From: Trichobilharzia szidati
Lineage: Eukaryota; Platyhelminthes; Trematoda; Strigeidida; Schistosomatidae
Assembly (NCBI GenBank): GCA_944472155.2
Contig: OX235279.1
Coordinates: forward strand, 146,156,199-146,220,198
Length of the DNA: 64,000 bases
Direction of reading: 5' to 3'
Shown here: one piece after another, positions 11,930 through 23,910 of the stretch
Position numbering within the stretch: position 1 is the first letter of the stretch
Layout: each line of letters starts with the position of its first letter
The notes under the pieces: generated by a model
The model's database searches: none
What the model was told of the DNA's origin: nothing
Seen by the model: the letters and a program-made list of their open reading frames with translations, nothing else
Made by a program: the position numbers and the translations under genes

Positions 11930-12430
11930 TGGAAAACGTTTACTGCAGATATCAGAACAAAGTAGAAAACATTATGCAACCTCACCAAGGAAATCCTTGT
12001 GGAAGAACACTGAAACTCTCTGAAAGTGATGTGGAACAAAACTTGTAAAGTCATCTTTGGAAAGGAAAACAGACCAGACAAAGAGACGTGGAAGCTGATA
12101 GAATAGAGATGAGTGGTAAAACAAAAGACACACAAGTGCTAAAATAAAAAAACAGAAGGAGAAGTTGAGTGCAATCTGAAAGACGCTAAATGAAGGAGTG
12201 AAGGAAAGTGCTAGGAAAGACAAAAGATGTTTCTACGACGGGCTGGCAACTGAAGTAGAACAAGCCTCAGGTAGGAAAGACCTCAGAACATTTAATGGCA
12301 TAAACACCTTGCTATCCAGAAAGAAATCAACAGAAACGAAACCGAAATCAGATAGTGAATAGAACCTAATCGCCAAAGAGAAGATGGCATGGATCAAAAA
12401 CAATGGCATACTTTGGATGGAAAAGAAAAC
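11930..12430 (+). mobile_element. RTE-clade retrotransposon, linker between endonuclease and RT
   Basis: Reading across frame breaks on the plus strand gives 'SARKDKRCFYDGLATEVEQA' followed by 'RTFNGINTLLSRKKS'. This matches the conserved region just upstream of the RT domain in RTE-type ORF2 ('..RxDKRxFxxxLAxEAExA..'). It is a fossil internal fragment with no 5' or 3' end. Confidence 0.65.
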
Positions 12431-13159
12431 TCTAAAAGATGTGGACTTTTTGGAAGGTTTATGAATAATGATATATATATGTCCTGAAATGAAATAGTAG
12501 TATCCGCAGTAGGTATACTGGTGACGCAGGATGTTCTTATTTACAGTTTACAAGGGGAATGTTTATTTAGGTTGTGGTAAGCACCATCTTAATATTATTT
12601 TACAGTCTGTGATCTGAAATAGGATGATAGTGATTACAAATCAAAACTGGCTAACAATGATTGAAAAGCTGTCCCATAATAGTTGTTACGACTGTTACTG
12701 ACAATGTGATTATCATACAACTGAAAGATGGGAAAAATCTGGATGCTAGTCTGGGAAGTAGTTGAGTGGTGGTAAAATGGATCATGATGAGATTTGAAAT
12801 AATCGACCATCTCATTTTATATGAATATTTTACAAAAGTAATGCAAACGGGAAAAGCGTTCAGCATACTCCTCTCTTGTCAAAATTTCTCTATTGGAGAC
12901 GGGAACGTGAAGTGCCCCCAACAAACTTTTAAGGTAGACTATTCAGTATGAAATCCGTCACAGAAAGCTTTCCTATCAATATTAAAAGGAGGCTAGTTAG
13001 GTCTTGTGAACTTAAGAATCACTGTAATAAGGAATTATTACGCTAGTAATTATCGATTACAGTTAACAACTTTAGACTTTACATTTGGTGACAAATTCCA
13101 TCGTAAAATCAATATTTTAAAACTGTTGGATTTTCGTTACGAACCAAAATAAGTTAGAG
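12431..13159. other. No feature recognised
   Basis: AT-rich. No repeat-family match or convincing exon was seen. Confidence 0.4.
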
Positions 13160-13395
13160 AAATCATTGAAAATCAGGGAGCACTGGACAGCTGTTGCGCC
13201 CTGTTCTGGGACTCCTCATCAGTGCACAGAGCATAAGCCGTTCAGGGATTCTGTAATCTGTGTCAGTCGCCAGTTCACTGATGGCTAGTGGATGGATTTC
13301 CTGAAGCTGTATTGGAGAGTTGTGACAAGTGAGGTCTACTATGTGATGGTGAAATAGATACTCGTCGAAGGCACTGAACCAGGGAAGCACTACAT
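13160..13395 (-). mobile_element. SMalpha-like SINE, minus copy of a divergent pair
   Basis: The minus strand at 13180-13226 reads 'gcactgatgaggagtccc', then 'gggcgcaacagctgtccagtgc'. The outer strands GCACTG/CAGTGC can pair as helix I, GUC is intact, and box 1 contains CTGATGAG. However, GAAAC has become GCAAC, and if helix I forms as in sister copies box 1 is three bases short. A catalytic defect is expected. Confidence 0.6.
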
Positions 13396-13575
13396 CATGG
13401 GTTAATAAAAATCAAATTCAGGGGTCACTGAATCCCAGCCCAAATGGATGAATGGTTAATGAGGTTAGTCTCATAAAGCTAAGATCCGCAGTGTACACTG
13501 TGAAGAGTCTCGGTATAGTACAAAACACCTGTCCTGTGCTCCCTGGTTTTCACCAACCTCTCTAACAAATCCAAC
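13396..13575 (+). mobile_element. SMalpha-like SINE, plus copy of a divergent pair
   Basis: It contains 'ggatgaatggttaatgaggt', then the core at 13492-13540 ('cactgtgaagagtctc', 'tacaaaacacctgtcctgtgc'), then the 'ttttcacc' tail. Box 1 is degraded and GAAAC is changed to AAAAC. Confidence 0.55.
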
Positions 13576-14744
13576 TAAAAACACCTAAGGCATTCGCAAG
13601 TGGACCACATGAAATGAAAATATGCTCAATTTGTAACCTGAAAATACGGGATTAGATCTTTAATATAGTATCAGTCTGTGAATTAATCCGGACAACAGAA
13701 GTCTGCATCTTAGAGTTTATATTGTTTTCTGAAACAATATGAAGAAATATCATCAGCCTTATCTCAAATTTAAGTTAAATCTTTTCAGTAACTGATTACT
13801 TTCAAACTTCAATAGAGTTGAAAAATGTAATTGAAAACTCGAGTAGTACTCATTCACTTTTTTAATTGAAAGTAAGAGTGAAGTTTAATTCAAATAAACA
13901 GGAATTCATATCACTATCCGATGTTCGCTAGTTATTTAATGTTACGAAGTGTGTGTGTCAGTACACTACAAAGATACAGGCAGGTAATTACGTCGAAAAC
14001 AGAAACGTTTACAGAATACTGAACATCAACTGAAATAGCAACGCACCACGAGAAAACACTCGAGGGAATTGACTTAGATTAACCACATGACTGGAATAAA
14101 CAAACTATATACGCTTAAGGAGGGTTAATGAAAATGTTTACAGTTTTGTATAAAAATAAATAAGGAACGTTCTCAGTTGATTGACTGTTTATATCTTGAG
14201 AATTGCAAGTTTGAAGTATAATCGTAAGTTTGGATGACTAGGTAAAAACAATTAATTTTATGAGAGTATAACTACGATATTTTTGTACATTATTCTAAAA
14301 TTAATGATGAGAATATTTAAAGGTTTGTACACTGATTCAATCTACGTGCCTTTAAAGTGTACAGTACATCTACAGTACAGATTAATAAGTTATTGAAGAT
14401 TTGAAATTAGAAATCGGTACATATGTAAATTCCCATTGACTATGCATTCTGCCTACTGACTTTAATTGATGTAAACGGTGTCAACTGGAATAGATTACAA
14501 TCAATAATAAATCATGGAAGTGACATCTATGCTTGTTGATTTAATCCACTCAGGAGAATTCTTAGTTGAACGGTTGAGTTCCTGAGCACAGTGAATCGGT
14601 GATAGAATACTCTGTACAGTAAGCTAAAGCGTAAGCACTGGTCAGCCTCTTTCACCAAACTATAAACACACAATTACAACTGGAACCAAAACGTTATTAT
14701 TATATATTATTACGTGCTTCGTTTTTATTATTGTTTGGATGGGA
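13576..14744. other. No feature recognised
   Basis: AT-rich sequence with many stops in all frames and no window-repeat match. Confidence 0.4.
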
Positions 14745-16095
14745 ATTATCTCCTTGGGTTCCAACTGAAACACTATGTTTCAACAGCCTATCTCCATTTC
14801 GTCCTGTCCTCTCCAGTACTCTTCATCTGGTCTCACGATTCCCTATAATCTTTTGTCTGCTTCCCACACGATCTCTACCTTGACACGCCCGGACGCTGAC
14901 TCCGTCGTTTCCCGGTGGCCTGACATGAGATATCATCCGAGAGTTTCCTCAGAGTGCACCCTATGCATCTCCAACAATTACTCCCCAAGGTTTATTATTA
15001 TTTATCTTTACCTGTTCCTTGTGTTTCAAGTAGAAAATATGGGTTTTCAACAGCATATCTCTTAGCTATAAGTTTGTCTGATAACACTTCCACCTGGGTT
15101 TACAACTCTCCACAAGATTTCGTGACCCCACCCACATGATCTTCTTCATATCCACCTTAAACGCAAGATCAGCTGCTCGTCCCCACCCCAATTCTTTTGC
15201 AGGGCTTGTAAGGTGTACCATGTTACTTCAAGGTTTCCTCAGCGTGTGTCTAATCATGTAATAGGTTAGTGTCTTTTGTCTTGCCCGTCTAGGCTGCTTC
15301 TCAGATATCTTTTCTAATCGGCCATCTTATCTTCACTACCGAAGCAGCGAAGATAGTTGTCGATGAAAGTCTGCAGTAGTTTGTTGACTCACGCGACAAT
15401 TCTTTGAACCATACAGAAGCACTGACTGACTTGTCATTAGTGTTGAAAATTCAGATTTTGTCCATTATGTTGAGTGCTATGCATAGATTTCTATACGGAT
15501 TTCAGAGTGATGAACACCTAGTTTTGTTTTTCCGATTTGCTCCTGGTTGGCTTTGACATCTTCGTCTGTGCTTTCCGTTCGTGCTGCCGAAGTAAGTGAA
15601 AAGAGTGAGTTTCTGTAGATTTATCCTACTGGTGGTGACTGATTACCACTGCTGGTCGAGCATCTTTATCACCTTTTCCTTCACTACGTCCACCTGAAGT
15701 CGTTTCTTCCCTGCCTTTTCTGCTAATTTGTCTGTTTCACTAGTTTATCATCAATTTCCAGCAGCATAGGATATAAACCGCCCATACAAATCTTCTAGGA
15801 TGCTTTCGTTTGTCCAGCGTATGCCTAGCTTCTTAAGCCCCGCTGACTACCACAACATTCAGTCTATCATAACCTGGAAGATGATAGATCATAGCAAAGT
15901 GTCTTGTTTTTTTTCTGTGTTCGCTTCAAAAGCATTACTACACCCTCTGTTGTGAATTACTTGGCATGCGACATCATGATATAGCTGTTTGTGGTTGACG
16001 CAGTTTGCTTTGTCGTAGTCCTTTACAAAGTTGATGAAATTGAGACAAATAGTTGATCATTAGTCTAGGCGCCGTTCGTTGATGATGATATGGAG
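14745..16095 (-). mobile_element. RTE-clade retrotransposon with a second nested or duplicated 3' end
   Basis: The minus-strand copy runs from the 3' terminus at about 14745 ('cttgggttccaactgaaaca' in plus orientation) into the RT region near 16.0 kb. A second, similar 3' terminus starts at about 14995 ('ccttgtgtttcaagtagaaa', then 'ttcaacagcatatctc'), so about 240 bases of 3' end lie outside another 3' end. Frames are broken throughout. Confidence 0.7.
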
Positions 16096-16980
16096 TATTG
16101 CAATTAGATCTGTGACTGAAATTGTATGCTGCTTAATCTGTTTATAGCATTACTGCAATTATATGAACATTAACTTCATAGCTGACATCACTGTCTGCAT
16201 TAATTTAAGTCATATGACTTATACCTACCACAAATCTACGACAGCCCTTTTTCAAAAATTAAATTAAAATATTTTCTACAGCTTTCCATATTTAGCTTAG
16301 CTTTAAAGAAGAAAATAAATGGTTTCCTCTTTTCTGACTGTCTAGCAAAGATTAACAGAAAAACAATATGAGGGAGAAATAATGTTCGGAGAAAAAAAAC
16401 AACAGAAAGACATTAACCTGTAGAACTTCAAACAGCATCAAAGTCAATAGTAATTAAACATCACAGACATTTTAAATTATGCGTAAAAGACATACGCACA
16501 CAAGCATGGAAACACGGAAACACAAACACTTAATGATATGCCCGATCGCCTTTTTATTTCTGTCTAAGCATTTTAAAAACGAATGCATTTATACAATACA
16601 CATATTATCATCATGTCACATGTGTCCAGAAAGCCTACTTGCATGACGTCAGAGGATCTTCGTTTACCCTTCTACGACTACGCCTACTACTAATACTAAT
16701 ACCAATATTTGGCTTCAAGATCTTCGTCTGTTCCACTGAAGAAGAACAAGAAGAAAAATAAGAAGAGGAGATATGCGATCACTTTAAAAAGCCTTTCTTT
16801 CTTGTATTAATAGCTCATATAAAAGTGATGCATTCAAAAAACAAGTTCAGTGCAGGCTCTTTTTATATGTCGGACTTCGGCATGCATCAGCGACAAAACT
16901 ATTACACTAGAATTCGATAATTCAACGTCATAATAATATAATTTACCGAAATACTTTGCAATAATTGTGAGTTAGGTCAA
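16096..16980. other. No feature recognised; GAA-rich tract near 16738-16770
   Basis: A 'gaagaagaacaagaagaaaa' type run is visible. Otherwise AT-rich, without repeat or coding signals. Confidence 0.4.
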
Positions 16981-16984
16981 CTGC

Positions 16985-17590
16985 ATTGGTCAAACCAGTA
17001 GATCGGTGGTAATGAGATTATCGGAACATCAGAATTTAGCTAGGGTTAGAATGATTGATCCAATGAAGATAAGTAATTTAGAAAAGTCGCACTGCATGTA
17101 TTAACACAATAGGGTGAGAGAGTGTTAAAATTCTAGAAGGTAATATAGGTAGGTGGAGAGAGAGATTGATTACTGAATCCTGGTTCATCGATTCTACACC
17201 CAACACATGCAACAGAAATGACTCAACGCAAGTACCAGAGATACGGAAGGTATTATTACCAGTCATTTCAGAGGATTATAAATAATGTTAAAATGTATTG
17301 CAATTCACATTATAACATTATAAAAAGTTACTTATTTTTACTGTAAAAAACATCTTATTTCCCATCTGACTGTATTTGACTGATAACACTAATGTTATTA
17401 TTTCTGAATGTACTTAATCTTATTTTATTCAAATGTCCAATCAATTTTACTCATGTACATAAATGAAGCAAAAAGATGCGTGAGTGACTTGATATGGTTA
17501 TGAGCAATAATTTGTGCTCGAAACGTCATCAGTTAATATTGCTGTGTAACACTGTGTGATTTGTCAAAATAAAATCTTATCTATAATGGA
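16985..17590 (+). mobile_element. Penelope-like element 3' part (family 1): endonuclease tail and 3' end
   Basis: The segment parallels 54.5-55.1 kb: 'attatcggaacatcagaatttag', the stretch around 'ggtggagagagagattgatta', the 'caacacatgcaacagaaatg' block, and the 3' end with 'atgagcaataatttgtgctc'. In the intact relative these encode the end of the GIY-YIG endonuclease domain. Here frames are broken. The 3' end carries the hairpin annotated at 17487-17533. Confidence 0.7.
17487..17533 (+). ncRNA. Hammerhead-like hairpin at PLE 3' end
   Basis: 'acttgat' (helix I 5' strand, one bulge) can pair with 'atcagt'. Stem II is gagca/tgctc with a loop of about 8 bases, followed by GAAAC and GTC, the order of a hammerhead ribozyme. 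Box 1 is 'atggttat' rather than CTGATGA, so the catalytic core is not canonical. PLEs with hammerhead motifs are established knowledge. Function in this copy is inference. Confidence 0.4.
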
Positions 17591-17689
17591 CTTAAGTTTT
17601 ATCCTTAAATCACTTTCAGTTTTGATTTGAAAACGATTGAAAGCTGTGATGCAGCTGCAGCTAAGGTTTTTCTAATGGTGTGGACACTT

Positions 17690-18165
17690 TAAAGGCCTTT
17701 CAAACAATTAAATGTTTCTATGTCTAGAGTATTCTACTCAGCATATGTTTAGCCTCATCCAGAATATTGTATACATGCAGCTAGTCCATGCTCCAAGAAG
17801 GATGCACAAGTCTTTAAAAAATACCTAAGGTTGTAACTAAATTAATCAGCTGAACATCTAAACCTCTTCTTTTTATCATACCAAAAGACGAAACACGACT
17901 AGGATATCTTTTAGAGGTCATTACTAAAAGATGTTCAAACCTCTGTCGAATGAAACATGTGTGGAATATGGATTCTCACAAAAAGTGGTCTACAACTGGA
18001 GCTCTTTACCCCAGCGAATAATACTGGATTTATCGGTGAACACGTTCACAGAGAAATCAGAAATCTACTACAAGGATTTACACAGGATGTCATTTGAATC
18101 TGAATCTAATGAAACACTCTGTGTTTTCCCCCTAGTAAAGTTTGGAAAAGTTATCTGATTCGAAA
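17690..18165 (+). mobile_element. CR1/SR1-like non-LTR retrotransposon, C-terminal RT-downstream fragment
   Basis: Across two frames the plus strand reads text like the CR1 post-RT region, first around 'SLIQNIVYMQLVHAPRRMHK' and finally 'KVVYNWSSLPQRIILDLSVNTF' at about 17980-18050. The latter corresponds to the widespread CR1 signature V.N.WN.LP..VV....VN.F. The fragment is frameshifted and lacks the catalytic RT blocks. It is the only CR1-type copy I see in this window. Confidence 0.65.
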
Positions 18166-18264
18166 GACTTTTTCAAGCAATTCTTTAACGTTAAACATGC
18201 GGCGGAAACCCAGAATTTTAGTAAAATAGAAAAAAGAAGTAAGGAAACAGAGTTTACATCTTAC

Positions 18265-18475
18265 CAAGTATACTCCTGCGTACTTTACGACTTCGTTTTG
18301 AAAATCCTGAACGCTGACAATATGGATCCTTAATAGTACTGGTGCATTCAAATGGTTTGAAGTCTTTCGGAGTTGTCTGATAAACCAGTGCACGATCGTG
18401 TGCTGACAGACTTCTTGGTAGTCGTAAATTCTCCATTATATCCTCCGATTCAGTTCGAGCGAGTGATCGAAATAT
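18265..18475 (-). CDS. Candidate internal exon (minus strand), unknown product
   Basis: A minus-strand open segment of 70 codons plus one base ends at a good donor, 'ACTTG' followed by 'GTAAGATG', and can start after 'tttgggtcag'. The translation includes 'MENLRLPRSLSAHDRALVYQ' and a basic run ending 'KRSRKVRRSIL'. The donor phase (one base) fits the exon at 3014-3096. The start phase (0) does not fit the exon at 21202-21329, so an extra exon, a different acceptor (a TCAG inside the segment gives the right phase) or a different transcript would be needed. It could also be a chance open frame. Confidence 0.3.
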
Positions 18476-18479
18476 CTGA

Positions 18480-19205
18480 CCCAAACTCATTGTCCGTATG
18501 TGCGTCTATGAATGCTTGTGGGTATTATTTGTTCAACAGACTAATTATACTGGATCCTCTTAGTGTATGTTTGTTTGTGCTTATGTTTAAAGTATGCGTG
18601 TAATGTGTTTAATTGTTGTTTTAAAAAGTCTGATTTATTATGACATTATTTCCAGCTGAGAGAATTCACTTTTCAAAACTGATAAAGTGTGACTGTTACT
18701 ACTCTCATCTGCAAACTTGAAAAGTTTTTCTCCGAAAAAAAAATAGAACTAAGCTAAGCAGCCAGTCATAGCTAGTCAGTTAGTGAATTAGATAGTAGCT
18801 ACAGTCCGTTTGACCTTGTTATTGTGTACTCAAAGATGATTGGATAAGCCTACGGCATCTTAGTTGTAATACTCCTACGCATTGTCACATGGACACACAC
18901 ATGCACATATGCGTGTGTCGCCTATTTTTATTACAGAAAATAATGTGTAATATTTTTGGAAGAGTGGAAAATATGACAAGAATTTCTTAAATTTTTCTTT
19001 GTGTCGATCAAGAGTAGAAATTGGAGAAATAAACGAAATACCGAATAGCTTATATACTGTCAAAAATCAATCCCGACTATCAACACATAGGTGTCTTAAG
19101 TGAAAAAAACTTTGACAGGCTGCAACTATGGCTTTCTAAAATCTGTTTATTTTATTTTCTGAGAGAATAATTCATCTTTATTCCTAAATCACGAATCTAG
19201 GATGT
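18480..19205. other. No feature recognised
   Basis: AT-rich sequence without motif or repeat-family match. Confidence 0.4.
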
Positions 19206-19209
19206 CAGT

Positions 19210-19525
19210 AGTCAGTGTCATTTTTACTCAGACACTGGGAGGGCAGTCCTACCAACTCACTGGTGAACTGGACACTCATCGAAGGCTTTAATTCAGGCTA
19301 GCGCTATGCTGCAAGTTGACAGAAATTAGGACTCACGGATTATTGAATCCCAGTTAAGGTGAGTGAATAATGGTCAATGAGCTTGACTTCGTAGTGTAAT
19401 GGTCGTAAGTTCGATCCCCGGTGGGACCGTCAGTGCGTGCTGTTGAAGATTCACAAACGGTAGGACGAAAGAGCCGTCCAGTAACAATAAAAATCGATAA
19501 TTCAAGTCTGAGAGTAGGTCACAAT
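19210..19525 (+). mobile_element. SMalpha-like SINE with tRNA-like head
   Basis: A tRNA-like B box ('agttcgatccccggtggg', near 19408) precedes the hammerhead-like core at 19434-19485. The core has 'gctgttgaaga', 'ggacgaaagagcc' and an intact 'gtccag'. GAAA and GUC are kept and box 1 is altered. The upstream half matches 13360-13480. Confidence 0.6.
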
Positions 19526-20439
19526 ATTAAGAAATAGGTAATACTTATTTTCACAGGTTCATTTAGTCTAAAACCTTTGAAAAAGTAGGTGGTAATATTG
19601 TTAGTACATATCGCAAAGACCTGTTTGAAGCTGAAATGCGAATTACATTTCCACACTGAAGTTTAAACCTGTGTCGTCCGAGGGAGAAGTAAAACTGGTC
19701 ATGAAATTTCTATGACATTCAAGCTAATTGGTATGTCAAGGGAGGCTGTCAGTGTCAAGATCAGTAAAGCAAAATAGATATTTATTGCTTTGAAGTCAGA
19801 ACTTAACACAACAAACAACAGCATATTTTCCAGCGTTGTTCAGGCCCCCTAATGAAGAGGGAAGAGTTTGACGTGGCTCCGAGAATGGTATCCAGAAAAG
19901 ATTATGCGCGAAGGAAATAAAAGTTTTTAGGGTGATAGAACTTAGATAAAAGAGTGTATCTGCTTCTCTAGTATATATGACGCCAGAAACAACAACATTC
20001 TGTTGTTGGTCACATATGAACTTTATTTAATGCCTCGTGCTCCCAGTAGAACACTAGAAATCAAGCCGCTTATGATGAATTAGCAGCTCTGGTTGCGTTT
20101 TCTCGGGATAGGATTGCTAATCCCACACACACACTTTCTTTTCCAGGCACACTATAAGAACTCATCAACACTTTGTGAGTACGTTAGTCAGGAAATGGAC
20201 CTATACCGTCTTCGTTTCGGGCAAGCCTAATACGATTGTCTCGCCCTCTTGCAGACTCTTCAGCAATGCTCCGACATGAGCTCTCCAGAGATTCAACCTA
20301 TGACCTTCAGGTAACAAAGCTAGCCAATATCAATTAAAAATAAGTGACTAAGGTTTAGGAAAAACATCAAATCCCCACAAACCGGAACTTAAAAGTCGAT
20401 GTAGTACTCATAATAAGTGACCGAAACCGGATGAACATC
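19526..20439. other. Mostly unrecognised; possible SINE remnant near 20100-20330
   Basis: Text such as 'cgggataggattgctaatcc' at about 20103-20122 loosely matches the reverse complement of the tRNA-SINE body. It is too weak to annotate separately. Confidence 0.3.
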
Positions 20440-20600
20440 ACTGGGGTATAAAAGAGAAGTTCTGACTACTAGGTGTGAGGGCAGCTAAACTCCGATGACA
20501 CTCGCTAACAGTGGGACCACCTATATTGCAAGGCGACGATAGGTGGAATTCATGAATCATTGAATTTCATCCCATTGGTTGGATACACTACGTATTCGTT
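20440..20600 (+). repeat. Weak SMalpha-related fragment
   Basis: 'gtgggaccacctatattgc' and 'gaattcatgaatcattgaat' resemble the upstream module of SMalpha-like copies at 13.4 and 19.3 kb. No core is recognisable. Confidence 0.3.
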
Positions 20601-21201
20601 ATGTTCTAGGGTATAATACTGAAGTAACAGTAAACTGGATGAGAAAAGTGTCTACGTGATGTCGGTTGGTGACGAAATCATTTGGATTTCCACAACCCAG
20701 TAGTGAAATTTAGCTGGCTCGACGTTATACGCCATATCGTCTGTTTTTTGAATTAAGCCTACATAAATAGTGAATACCTGGCTTCCTGTATTTCATCACC
20801 TTTCAATGCAGACTATTAGCACCTCAAACTCAGAAAGAAACAAAGAATAATCAAGTATAAAACTGTTTCGATCTTTTTTTCACTTTTTCCAAGGCACACC
20901 ATAATTTAATCGATAGACGTGCACACACATGCACTCAAAGCTCATACTCACTGAATTACACACACTAATGCACTTACACGGCTGGAGGTCATTATTACTT
21001 CACACTGACATTCTTAGGCAGTTTAGACAAATTCATAGTTTATATGTATACTAAATTTAGTAAAAATCAATATTTCAGTCTTTCACAAGCTTGTACCTTC
21101 TCTGCAGGATACTAAAGCGAACACTTACCTCAGTATATACATATATGTATATAAATATAAATATATAAATTGAGGAAAATCAATAGACTGCATTGACTCA
21201 C

Positions 21202-21329
21202 TTTTAATTAATAAAGTTTTCGAAGCCAAATTTGACATAGGAGTTCCCCATGGAATTAATTCTTTATTGGCACAATCAATACATTGAATTGGAATAGTGT
21301 AGTCAGTTAGTTGTGACCGGACCACATCC
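21202..21329 (-). CDS. Candidate internal exon encoding part of a possible Ras-binding-type domain
   Basis: The minus-strand segment is flanked by an acceptor-like 'cttaaaaatttaag' and a strong donor 'GTGAGTCAA'. It is 128 bp: one base, 42 sense codons, one base. The translation begins DVVRSQLTDYTIPIQCIDC and ends SNLASKTLLIK. It joins in phase with the preceding candidate exon (two bases) and the following one (two bases). The pattern '..KELIPWGTPMSNL..' resembles the end of Raf-like Ras-binding domains, in my recollection the second RBD of RGS12/RGS14. This assignment is inference. A downstream GTAAGTGT donor at about 21125 would keep the frame open, but it would put the exon at 3014-3096 into a frame with a stop. 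Confidence 0.5.
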
Positions 21330-21339
21330 CTTAAATTTT

Positions 21340-21954
21340 TAAGAAAATAATAACAATAATAGGCATCATTATTGTACGAGCGATACATTAATGGATGAGC
21401 TACAGAGCACGCACTCAGTTTTACTGGCTAATGGTTATCCTGATTAAAAACGTCATCGTATGACAGTAAGAAGAGATACTATCCTGTGGAAATACAGCTT
21501 TCCTACCAAAGTAAGGTGTCTTTATTAAACTACCATTCAAGGGTGATCAAATCATACACTTGATAGGTCAAAGTCTTCGGTCAGTACATTCTACGATGCA
21601 TTTCTTTTCCTTACATCTCGAATATTTTCCATTCCTGCATCCTTAAGATTAAAGGAAAAAGTCTCGGTAGTTACGAAATCAATATTAGTGACTATTTCTC
21701 AATTATTTCGCATAACTCTAATTCAAGGTTATTAAAGGTGACAGAAACACTTTTGATTACACACATGCATCACACACTGTGTGTACAGAAAACAGTAGAC
21801 TTCATTCAATCTTCGCCTGCCACGGACTACTCGACCTATTAAAATGATAAGATCATTTGCAATAATAGAAGCTGTTCAGTGGTCATTTCAAGAATGCGAA
21901 TTCAATGATCATTCGTCTGTGTTGTCATTAGCAACTATCAAGTGGTATTCTATT
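21340..21954. other. No feature recognised
   Basis: AT-rich sequence. No exon or repeat signals were identified. Confidence 0.4.
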
Positions 21955-22250
21955 TTCAAGTATTGGTTTTGTAGGGATTTTGTTTGTTTGATTGCTTAGA
22001 GGATTTCATTATGAGCTGAAATCAGTTAGAGAACCACTGGAAAACCTGCAGGGAGTACTGGATAGCTGTTTTGTTACCCTAGTTTAGGACTCTTCATCGG
22101 TATGTACCCACCACCAGGGTTCGAACGCAGGACCTTCTGGTTATAAGGTCAGCTAGCTCGTATACCATAAGGCCACTGGGATCCGATCCAGTGGCCAGCC
22201 CATGAATTCTAACTTCCATTCCTAGTGCGATAAAGATGTCTTTAAACAAG
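21955..22250 (-). mobile_element. SMalpha-like SINE, minus strand
   Basis: It starts in plus orientation with 'ttcaagtattggttttg', shared with 26341. The minus-strand core at about 22054-22107 has 'ccgatgaagagtcc' and 'caaaacagctatccagtac'. GAAAC has become CAAAC and GUC is AUC. The tRNA-like part includes 'gggttcgaacgcaggacc' near 22118. This is one of the longer copies. Confidence 0.65.
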
Positions 22251-22869
22251 ACAACAGAAGTTTAAAAATCGAATAGTGTTATTCTTGTGAATTTTCAGTT
22301 TTTGTCTGCAGAAATTATTATTATTTTTGTTGTTGTTTTTGTTGTGATTTGGGTAATTAACATGCTCGCTGCAGGAAAACGAAATCAAGTTCCTATTGTG
22401 TTTTCTCCCATCAGCTAGTAGCTACACTATAGTGACCAGAGATAGGCACATCGCACAGACCACAGCGATCAATCTATTTTGGTTCGATTACACAACAAAA
22501 ACGAAAAGAGAAATTACAAGTAGCAAAATAAAAACACAAGTAGAAAAAGGGATTTCCTGTTGTTCTTCAGCATTAAACCAGCCCTCCCTCCACCCCCACA
22601 CAATAAAATAATTGAATTCTATGAGGTATTTTATTATTTAATGGTTTGCTCGTGAAATTAGTGATTTTAAGGAGTGATCAACGAATAAAGAATATTCTTT
22701 TCGATAACCTCTTCTTCACCAACTTCTACATTTGTATGATAGTAACAATTTACAAAATATTCTTATCAAGCAACTTTAATGCTGTTTTAAATTACATTGA
22801 ATCAGTCAGTAGTATCGAAAAGCATCATATGCATTAATATAATATCAGATAAATTAAGTAACACGAAAT
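22251..22869. other. No feature recognised
   Basis: AT-rich sequence with several long A/T runs. No coding or repeat evidence. Confidence 0.4.
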
Positions 22870-23910
22870 TCATGCATTTATAGGTGTTCCCTAGAACAAA
22901 TAATTAGGTCCCTAAAACAACCAGCGGGGATTATAACTGGTTCCACAGGAGCAGTTCAATTTATAGATTCAAGATGAGGTGGCTAGTTTAGTCATCACTT
23001 CGTCTTACAGTTTCAGAATCACAATCGGTTCTGTTTGAAGTATAAGGTAGAGTCCTTCGACATTCAACGTTGTTAGGATCGATTTTGTCGACTTGTTAGT
23101 AATTTTTTCACTTGGTATATCACCTTGGAATTGTAGTCGTATATAGTGAGGCTTCATGTTAACAGATACACTCCCTTTGTCATGTTTTTGTGGTGAACTT
23201 TTCAGAGTATCTGTTTTCAGTTAACGTGTCACAAACTACTTTAAGTTCTTCAGTCGCATCATCTAAACAGATAACTCTGATCCTGTACTCAAGGATCTTT
23301 ACGAAACCTGTTTTATAGTGGGGAGGAACAAAGCTGTGAAAATGTATTTATTGGCCGGTTCAAGTACTTTTCTTGTGCAAATTCCTTTTTATCCCACTGT
23401 CTGGTCTTCTTGCCAGTTGGACGTCGAAAAGGTAATTTTACTCTCGAACCTTTCTTCACACGTAAATTTGACAGCTGAATATACTTCAATGAATTGAGAT
23501 ATTAGTGAGTTCCTATCCAAATCATTTTCGCAAAGGATTCAGGTAACATCCGTATGCCGGAAATAAAATGAAAGTTTTCTCATAAGTTTGTTCAAGGAAC
23601 CATTTTTCTACTTTCCTCAAAAATAAATGTAGTAACATGGGACACAATGGAGAAAATATTGCCAACCCCAAATTTAAAATTCACATTCGTAGTGCACTTT
23701 AGTAAGAATTCTTTAAGGATTTCTACTGGAATCCCAATATTTACTGACATTTTATTTATTTCTTCGTAGATGTAATTAACCGTTTCAATTAGAGGTACAT
23801 CTGTAAATCAATAAAATCGATAACCGATAGACTAGGGATGTTGATCACCTTTTTCAGAGGGAAAAGAGCAGACGTGTGATGGCGAATCAGGGTTTTAGTA
23901 CCCACAACCT
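22870..23910 (-). mobile_element. Penelope-like element (family 2), reverse transcriptase remnant
   Basis: The minus strand at about 23650-23800 reads 'TDVPLIETVNYIYEEINK', then 'NIGIPVEILKEFLLKCTTNV', the RT block typical of PLEs that precedes the MG.PLSP motif. Further down are broken equivalents of the thumb region. At 22890-22980 the text matches the endonuclease end at 37.2-37.4 kb ('ggtccctaaaacaa', 'ctggttccacaggagcagtt'). Multiple frameshifts mean it is a fossil. Confidence 0.65.
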
